The notes under the pieces were generated by a model that was given only the letters and a program-made list of their open reading frames with translations, was not told where the DNA came from and did no database searches. Shown here one piece after another: positions 60,601-64,000 of a stretch of 64,000 nucleotides of DNA (position 1 is its first letter; each line of letters starts with the position of its first letter). A program made the position numbers and the translations under genes. The stretch is from Ostrinia nubilalis (taxonomy: Eukaryota > Arthropoda > Insecta > Lepidoptera > Crambidae), in assembly GCF_963855985.1 (NCBI RefSeq), contig NC_087106.1, positions 7,795,001 through 7,859,000 on the forward strand. The letters are read 5' to 3'.

Positions 60601-63600
60601 GTCCTTCTGGTACGGAGTCGGCTTAATATTGGACAGCAGGCACGAGGCACGGCCGGTTTACACACCGGCCGTTCTGATGATTGTGAGTCATTGAATTTTG
60701 TTATAAGTTCTTTAAAAATATTTTAATTTCAGCCATAGGACGTCCACACTGCTGAACATAGGCCTCCCCCAATGCTTTCCATGTTAATCGAATCGGTAGC
60801 GGCTTGCATCCATGCGTGAAATAATGATGATGATTTTAATTTCGTATAGTATCGTCTACGCCAGTATTAACTGGCAATCTTACAAACAAAAGAAGTTTAA
60901 TAACATTAATTTCCACCCTTCTGTGTCTGTGGTGATTAGAGTAAACATTTATTTGTATTCAAAGTGAAGTCATATGATGCTGTCTTCTTTCCAATCGATT
61001 TTTATCATTAGTTTTCAACAAAATTGTTGGAGCTTAGTAGATTTAATACATAAACAGGGTGGAAACGATAAGTGATCTCACTCGATTATTTCTAAACTAT
61101 ACAAGATATCGAGAAAACGTTGAATTTTGGGATATATCCAGTTTATTTGTAACCTAATATTGATACAGTTTAATAGAGCTCGTAAAGCCCGTTCAGGATC
61201 AGTAACCAGTTTTTCGATATCTTGTATAGTTTAGAAAATAATCGAGTGAGAAGATCAATTAGCCTAGGCGCAGACCGACCGATACCAAATCGGCGTAATG
61301 TTCGCACTTTCATACTGATCTGTTGGTCAGCCCGACCCAACTAAAAATCGGTGGTCTGCGCCTAGGCTTATTGTTTCCACTCTGTATATCTTCAACCATC
61401 TTATAAGGAACGATACTCACAACCATTAACATCGCCAGATCTTCTTCAGTGTGCTCCAAGGCGCCCAAAACATGGGTCTGACGTCGCCCCATATGGAAGC
61501 CATAAACGCGGCGAGGGCATCCGGCGGCTCCATATTCGCTGTCCTGGACAGAAAGCCGGCCATCGACAGTCTGTCCACGGAGGGATTAAGACCGGAGCTA
61601 ACTGGAGACTTGGAGCTGAAGAATGTGTTCTTTAAGTACCCTGCACGGCCCGATGTTCAGGTAAATTGGTAATACTGTTATTTTGAAGTTTGGTCACGAT
61701 AATATTGAAGGAAAAAACAAACAGATATTTTATTGGGTGTCCCATATTATGTACCTGATAGATAATGCATTAACCGTTCATATTAGGGGCTCAATTTCTT
61801 ACACGTAAAAGCGTAGGTATTTGTAATTCCTTATGATGAAGATCACTTGTGTATCTCAGGCGAATAATTTTTAAACGTCTTAGGCTTTTAGGCGAGGCTG
61901 CATTTTCACCAGAGATGTGTAAGGATGCGTAGCGAGGGATGTGTTTGTAAAGAACCACAATCGCGTCATTTACCTCGCCTATTGGTTCTTTACAAATACA
62001 TCCCTCGCTAAGCATCCTCGCACATCTTTGGTGGAAACGCAGCCTTAAGCTTGTTAAGTTTCTCACAGCTAGATGTGTCGTAAATAGTCAGGTAGGAACA
62101 TGTATAAAAAATATCAAAACGATATCCCCTTTCTAGGTTCTCAACGGTATAAGTCTGAAGATAAACAAGAACGAAACAATAGCATTAGTCGGTCCGAGCG
62201 GTTGCGGGAAGTCGACGGTCCTACAACTGCTTCAGAGAATGTATGACCCGGACCAAGGGGGCGTGTTGGCTGGAGGGCATGACTTGAGGGAGATGAACGT
62301 GCGACATCTTAGGGATCATATAGCTGTGGTGGGGCAAGAACCAGTGCTGTTTGCGGGGACTATACGAGACAATATACGGTGAGTACTAAAGAAACGTGGT
62401 TGGTCCCAGCTTTAGTGGGAAGTCGACGGTCCTACAACTGCTTCAAAGGATGTATGATCCGGATCACGTGCGACATTTGAGGGATCATATAGCTGTGGTG
62501 GGGCAAGAACCAGTGCTGTTTGCGGGGACTATACGAGACAATATACGGTGAGTACTAAAGAAACCAGCGGTAGTGGGAAGTCAACGGTCCTACAACTGCT
62601 TCAGAGGATGTATGACCCGGACCAAGGGGGGGTGCTGGCGGGAGGACATGACTTGAGGGAGATGAACGTGCGACATCTTAGGGATCATATAGCTGTGGTG
62701 GGGCAAGAACCAGTGCTGTTTGCGGGGACTATACGAGACAATATACGGTAAGTATGGGTCTACTTTTGGCTGCTACTTGCTACTCTTTACAATATGGGTG
62801 GGGGCTGATATTTTTAACAGGAGTCACTTAAGGAGATGGTCTACTTTAGACTTTTTGTACTCTCTACTTGGAGAAGGGGTTGATATTGATTAACACGCGT
62901 CATTTAAGGGGAGATTTTGCCGTGGTATGTCAAGAGCCTATGTTGTTTGTCATTATACATGAGATATCACCAAAGCATTAGGAGCTTGTGATCTGTCCGT
63001 GAGCACTGTATGAGACGAAGACGATATAGCTACTGAAAGGGGAAATAAAAAGGAGGAAGGGATATATTCTGGAAGAATGAAAGGGGAGGAAATAGAGGTT
63101 TTCACATACTTATTTAAAATATTTTTTTCTTTTATTTGTAGGATGAGCAACCCATCGTGTACCGATGAAGAAATTATAATCGCCTCAAAACAGGCTTACT
63201 GCCACACCTTCATTCAGAAACTACCTGATGTGAGTATTAGGCACGTAACTATGACATAATACTAACATTCCGTTATTCTAGCAACATACTTTTACATAAG
63301 GAATCATTAAATTTTTATGTAGGTATAGAGGTGAAAATAGCCATGATTTTTTCATAGAAATGCTGATTTGGGAGTCCTCATTTCGATCCCCATAGATATT
63401 GTGGTAAATCCACTTCTGAAACTGGCTTACTTGAACTAGTGAAGGACTCCATAGTTTGTCTATTCTTAAACAGGGCTACGACACACTGATCGGAGAGCGA
63501 GGCGCCCAGCTATCAGGCGGTCAGAAGCAACGCATAGCCATCGCCAGGGCTTTGGTCCGAAGGCCCAAGATCCTGCTCCTGGATGAGGCTACATCAGCGT

Positions 63601-63682
63601 TGGATTCCCACAGCGAAGCCAAGGTGCAGAGGGCCTTGGACGCGGCAGCACACGGCAGAACCACCGTCATGGTGAGCCACAG
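48489..63682 (+). CDS. ABCB full transporter (P-glycoprotein/MDR type), spliced, 3' end outside window
   Basis: ATP-driven efflux pump of hydrophobic compounds at the plasma membrane (family knowledge). Exons: 48489-48655, 50112-50160, 57267-57460, 57997-58141, 59032-59132, 59215-59386, 59715-59839, 60493-60682, 61439-61660, 62137-62378, 63142-63229, 63474-63682. All phases match, about 634 codons. The start [10 protein letters not shown] is the first ATG in its exon; upstream coding cannot be excluded, as no stop precedes it in the exon. TMD1 covers residues ~75-400 ([45 protein letters not shown]). NBD1 has Walker [11 protein letters not shown]-loop VGQEPVLF, signature LSGGQKQR, Walker [13 protein letters not shown] and H-loop VSHR, all intact. 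TMD2 and NBD2 lie beyond 64000. Three exons have tandem copies, and a 7.1-kb intron holds an LTR element. Confidence 0.95.
48656..49790 (+). repeat. Array of seven partial copies of P-gp first coding exon
   Basis: Exon-like copies 48711-48818 (108 bp), 48873-48975 (103), 49027-49128 (102), 49174-49276 (103), 49332-49439 (108), 49494-49596 (103) and 49651-49753 (103). The unit is about 145-165 bp, including ~45-55 bp of intron. All keep the GTAAGT donor. Copy 48711-48818 is fully open, in frame and has a CAG acceptor. Four copies share a 5-bp loss that breaks the frame, 49027-49128 has an in-frame TAG, and 49332-49439 has lost its acceptor (CTG). Confidence 0.9.
50334..50601 (+). repeat. 5' LTR
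   Basis: 268 bp, AGTTATGCATCC to AAATCTGACT. By eye no difference from the 3' LTR at 55923-56190. Confidence 0.93.
51296..52542 (+). pseudogene. gag: gag-like gene with one frame break
   Basis: Starts with an ATG at 51296 ([10 protein letters not shown]). It must change frame close to an A-run at 51380-51385 to continue into the long frame ending at 52542. The long part has a capsid-like region ([17 protein letters not shown] at about 51530-51580), then a glutamine/proline-rich tail with repeated [12 protein letters not shown] units (52080-52250). It ends acidic and tyrosine-rich. No CCHC zinc knuckle is seen, as is usual for errantivirus Gag. The break may be a real mutation or a homopolymer sequencing error. 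The 5' leader (50940-51060) carries AAATAAAGT-type tandem repeats. Confidence 0.8.
52605..54683 (+). CDS. pol: pol-like polyprotein: protease and integrase, RT/RNase H missing
   Basis: The frame is open from before 52605 and is -1 relative to gag, so expression would need a frameshift. The aspartic protease motif DTGS is at residue ~4. After about 140 residues the sequence passes directly to NVDALSR, the word that normally follows RNase H, so the whole YxDD palm and RNase H body are absent although the frame stays open. Integrase follows: zinc-binding H, H and CEAC near residues 347-386, and catalytic Asp (~415), Asp in SSDPGTEF (~469) and Glu in GLIERF (~505). This internal deletion makes the element non-autonomous. 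Confidence 0.88.
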   Translation: MMIDTGSMRSFFSPRIGYQYFSKFIKNEPFQVVSTHASSTHNKTIEIPLLPTFKCRKYHKFYLYDVHKWYDGVIGQDLLQQLEALIDIKNRVLRTKTACIPIILNYQKFTDNVRMPSATANYRNESINKQNANVDALSRIKVNALDSDNQSMKVNVSKKEKRIQKHVDKVVKKIEKLSSGSTIVISDSTSSEGSRQLGSEYPIPSSNNSDCVDEQSNNSQTIHSAKDTESQGIPILNEAIDNKPNQILVFERFDNELSVKNLSRDKQKVLEVHLPDNNAELVKQFLKEYIKPKTKYFIYFESDQLRRIFTDVIIKLFKKDVVQFYECTERVNYIEDEGEQKAIVIQYHEGKTCHRGIKETLIRIRRNHFWPNMQQTVSAIINACEACRKMKYDRKPIKPFLQLTKTQDSPFQEIFIDLFSIEGITYLTLIDAFSKLGQAIEIPSKSTSDVTRALMKYFSFYGIPKRISSDPGTEFNNELMKEFLNLHKVELHIGTPNNPNSMGLIERFHSTIIEIYRLAKYERRCTDAASVMTYSVMAYNHTIHSVTELTPFEVVFGHTDSDSPFRINFEKQYYQQLVQDHAKRTKHLYKYIAQKTTAKKETIREKKGGETDIEFSEGNIIFAKDVNKRKSKDKPRYVKAKVVGKAKRNILPIKVGDRTTKVPIKNIKRPPQVVPSANDRDAGAGPSTKDNI
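54571..55959 (+). CDS. env: env-like fragment (C-terminal part with membrane anchor)
   Basis: Overlaps the pol end by 113 bp in another frame. It shows an amphipathic helical stretch (about residues 50-70), several N-glycosylation sequons, a cysteine-rich ectodomain and one membrane anchor near the end ([17 protein letters not shown]), followed by a short basic tail. This fits the C-terminal subunit of errantivirus envelope proteins of the baculovirus-F type. I see no furin-type cleavage site or fusion peptide and no signal peptide, so the N-terminal portion appears lost. Confidence 0.7.
   Translation: MIGLPKCLLKTLNALRRWCLLLMIGTQALALQLKIISKKITLVSKMFDSFINISEQINNNSIIIDERLKRVESLLQNITSTQNDWTFSTYILGVYNIFISSFRTIFIRLSEIETALALSRVSILHQAIVNSTELLYHLKLISNSANLVYQPTESNLLNLEETICVKSYMKQDQITFILEIPLIDNYTYNYYKIYSLPIFQESQNVTLSIFPKFPYLLAKGLKYLPIVTPCRPLAAGDRFLCSTDNQALHNEPTCVEQLMRFSKDLTSCKQHQIQLEEVKLQQLNANNWILYSRLKGTLTKHCDSEVSKQSVFGTYIITIDEPCDLEIHGLQIHHRLYISSDAVEHVPVIHLPELPVNATLSGARALNMHGINLDEIKYMSYALKHSAAISASENETDTSYFTYFTFVLVLILFMLIVLIAFRKHVEILCKRNYRNTHKNETSDNFSLREGGVMHPSAPSALD
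55923..56190 (+). repeat. 3' LTR
   Basis: 268 bp, preceded by the polypurine tract at 55912-55922 and followed by the AGGT target duplication. The env frame ends inside it at 55959. Confidence 0.93.
56216..56280 (+). repeat. tRNA-like segment, probable SINE head
   Basis: TTAGTGAGTGGGAATC resembles an A-box region, and CCCTGGGTTTGATTCCCAGG is a T-arm with B-box. No convincing full cloverleaf. Lies just after the LTR element's target duplication. Confidence 0.3.
56730..56964. mobile_element. hAT MITE, 235 bp, with 8-bp target duplication
   Basis: Left CAGCGGTTCCCAAACTTATT, right CCCAATTTGGGAAAGACTG, flanked by perfect GACTAAAG direct repeats (56722-56729 and 56965-56972). Non-coding. Confidence 0.9.
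57062..57190 (+). mobile_element. RTE-like 3' end fragment
   Basis: TAGGTGGACCGACGATCTGG through GGCCTTTGTCCAGCAGTGGA, encoding [20 protein letters not shown] and [11 protein letters not shown]. It lies 75 bp before P-gp exon 57267. Confidence 0.7.
57565..57755 (-). mobile_element. MITE with TTTTCGCGNATGAAA ends, copy 1
   Basis: Inverted ends (TTTTCGCGTATGAAAGATCC and GGATTTTTCATACGCGAAAA). The interior GACATATCTGTCAATGTCAT matches copy 2 in reverse. Confidence 0.8.
57997..58141 (+). CDS. P-gp exon with second membrane segment (source of tandem copies)
   Basis: 145 bp, acceptor TATTCTAG, donor GTCTGTG. Encodes [17 protein letters not shown] then [20 protein letters not shown] and [10 protein letters not shown]. 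It enters with two codon bases and leaves in phase 0. Three more copies follow at ~22-bp spacing. Confidence 0.93.
58164..58536 (+). pseudogene. P-gp exon copy B split by an RTE-like fragment
   Basis: Exon halves 58164-58222 and 58446-58536 surround an RTE-like fragment. GCGTTCGGCA before and GCGTCCGGCA after the insert look like a ~10-bp target duplication. The copy is not usable as an exon. Confidence 0.8.
58223..58445 (+). mobile_element. RTE-like 3' fragment inside P-gp exon copy B
   Basis: Encodes [13 protein letters not shown] then [20 protein letters not shown], the RTE-like C-terminus, ending in a GACGATG remnant of the tail. Confidence 0.8.
58559..58700 (+). CDS. Intact duplicate of P-gp TM2 exon (copy C), possible alternative exon
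   Basis: 142 bp, acceptor TATTCTAG and donor GTCTCTG. It is identical in phase to exon 57997-58141 and differs mainly by a 3-bp loss (TNASRAENK becomes TNASQENK). No stop. Because both exons change phase, including both would break the frame, so it could only replace the first copy. Use is inferred, not shown. Confidence 0.6.
58723..58782 (+). pseudogene. P-gp exon copy D, truncated
   Basis: Begins after TATTCTAG like the other copies and stops at GCGTTCGGCAT, where an RTE-like fragment in minus orientation begins. Confidence 0.8.
58783..58950 (-). mobile_element. RTE-like 3' fragment truncating P-gp exon copy D
   Basis: ATCATCATCATCATCTCAAC tail, then CCATAGGCC... and GCGGCCTGCGTCCAGCG, reverse complement of the RTE-like C-terminus. 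Inserted at the same exon position as the fragment in copy B but in the opposite direction. Confidence 0.75.
59911..60104 (+). mobile_element. MITE with TTTTCGCG ends, copy 2 (inverted relative to copy 1)
   Basis: AATGAGGGTTTTCGCGAATG and CATTCGCGAAAACCCTCATT ends. The interior is nearly the reverse complement of 57565-57755. The two copies bracket P-gp exons 57997-59839. Confidence 0.85.
60726..60840 (-). mobile_element. RTE-like 3' end fragment
   Basis: TTTCAGCCATAGGACGTCCA, GCTGAACATAGGCCTCCCCC and GGTAGCGGCTTGCATCCATG: reverse complement of the RTE-like end. Confidence 0.6.
61054..61385. mobile_element. MITE (ACAGGGTGGAAAC ends) with nested MITE
   Basis: ACAGGGTGGAAACGATAAGT and CGATTATTTCTAAACTATAC then AAGATATCGA are mirrored by TCGATATCTTGTATAGTTTA and GTTTCCACTCTGT. 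The right arm is split by the 106-bp Harbinger-like MITE at 61262-61367. Confidence 0.75.
61262..61367. mobile_element. Harbinger-like MITE (copy 3), 106 bp
   Basis: GCCTAGGCGCAGACCGACC and GGTCTGCGCCTAGGC ends, flanked by TTA (61259-61261 and 61368-61370). Short deleted relative of 40881-41051. Confidence 0.75.
62137..62378 (+). CDS. P-gp exon with Walker A and Q-loop of NBD1
   Basis: 242 bp, acceptor CCCCTTTCTAG, donor GTGAGT. Encodes [16 protein letters not shown] through [20 protein letters not shown] to DNI and two bases of the Arg codon. Followed by two shortened tandem copies. Confidence 0.94.
62416..62547 (+). pseudogene. Partial in-frame copy of the NBD1 exon (copy 2)
   Basis: 132 bp from a CTTTAG acceptor to GTGAGT donor, open, 44 codons, phase-compatible with insertion after exon 62378. 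It lacks the exon's first half (Walker A starts at GKST only) and has an internal deletion (PDHVRHL joins DPD to VRHL). If included it would add a second partial nucleotide-binding segment. More likely it is skipped. Confidence 0.7.
62568..62747 (+). pseudogene. Partial in-frame copy of the NBD1 exon (copy 3)
   Basis: 180 bp from an ACCAG border to a consensus GTAAGT donor. Open and phase-compatible; encodes [20 protein letters not shown] through to DNIR. The acceptor side has a TACTAAA branch-like word but no pyrimidine tract. Its donor is stronger than that of the true exon. Confidence 0.7.
63474..63682 (+). CDS. P-gp exon with ABC signature and Walker B
   Basis: Encodes [20 protein letters not shown], then [20 protein letters not shown] and VMVSHR. 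Donor GTAGAT. Last exon visible. Confidence 0.94.
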
Positions 63683-64000
63683 GTAGATATGATAGCATAG
63701 TGGCCGCGATCGATTGTGCTGGTATCGATTTATTTTAATGCCAAATCGATTAACTTCTAGCCAGACCATGGAAGCTTCTTTTGAAGTGGACAATGAATCC
63801 TTTCTTGAGAAGGCATATATGGGAGAACGTGTCTTTTCTCAAACTTTTTGACTAAATACCATACATTTGCACTTAGCAAATAGGTACTCGTAATGGAAGA
63901 ACGTGTGTTACAATCTATATGACTGTAGTTGCATCCCACTTATACATTCTCTTATATTCACGTAATTTTAGAAGGTAAAATAAATAATAAATAAATATCC

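Noticed and set aside
1..64000. CRISPR arrays, bacterial operons, defence islands
   Set aside because: The spliced animal genes and eukaryotic transposons show a nuclear insect genome; the tandem arrays here lack CRISPR-like repeat and spacer structure.

Overview
The window looks like a stretch of a lepidopteran (moth or butterfly) nuclear genome. It is AT-rich and intron-rich, and it is full of short transposon relics of types common in Lepidoptera: RTE-like and R1-like non-LTR 3' ends, many MITEs, and a short interspersed repeat ending in a GCGGGCAAAATCTAGT-like motif. No bacterial-style operons, rRNA or CRISPR arrays are present. The species cannot be named from sequence alone.

Three conserved host genes were found by reading exons and splice sites. 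(1) Minus strand, 9434 down to the window edge: DNA topoisomerase 3-beta (TOP3B), 11 coding exons visible, 3' end outside the window. (2) Plus strand, about 13433-21203: a NEDD4-family-interacting protein (NDFIP1/2 family) with PPxY motifs and three membrane segments. Its start exon is uncertain and may carry a one-base frame problem. (3) Plus strand, 48489 to beyond the window: a full-type ABCB transporter (P-glycoprotein/MDR), with TMD1 and NBD1 visible up to the H-loop. The genes have unrelated jobs (DNA/RNA decatenation, ubiquitin-ligase adaptor at endosomes, drug efflux at the plasma membrane) and show no sign of working together.

Between and inside these genes are nested mobile elements. 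A PIF/Harbinger relic and a splice-donor minisatellite lie in a TOP3B intron. A hAT element with an 8-bp target duplication encloses an R1-clade fragment at 10.1-12.3 kb. A 5.2-kb head-to-head palindrome flanked by TTAA sits inside an older MITE at 24.3-29.7 kb. Four copies of a 0.73-kb TA-flanked MITE lie at 28.3-32.5 kb. A 5.86-kb errantivirus-like LTR element, with identical LTRs but no reverse transcriptase, lies in a P-gp intron at 50.3-56.2 kb. Two inverted MITEs bracket four P-gp exons.

The most unusual pattern is that all three genes carry local tandem copies of the 3' end of an exon together with its 5' splice donor. There are five loci: TOP3B 3.9-4.6 kb, NDFIP 19.7-20.5 kb, and P-gp 48.5-49.8, 58.0-58.8 and 62.1-62.8 kb. 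Several P-gp copies keep usable acceptors and donors in a compatible frame, so they could act as cassette or mutually exclusive exons.
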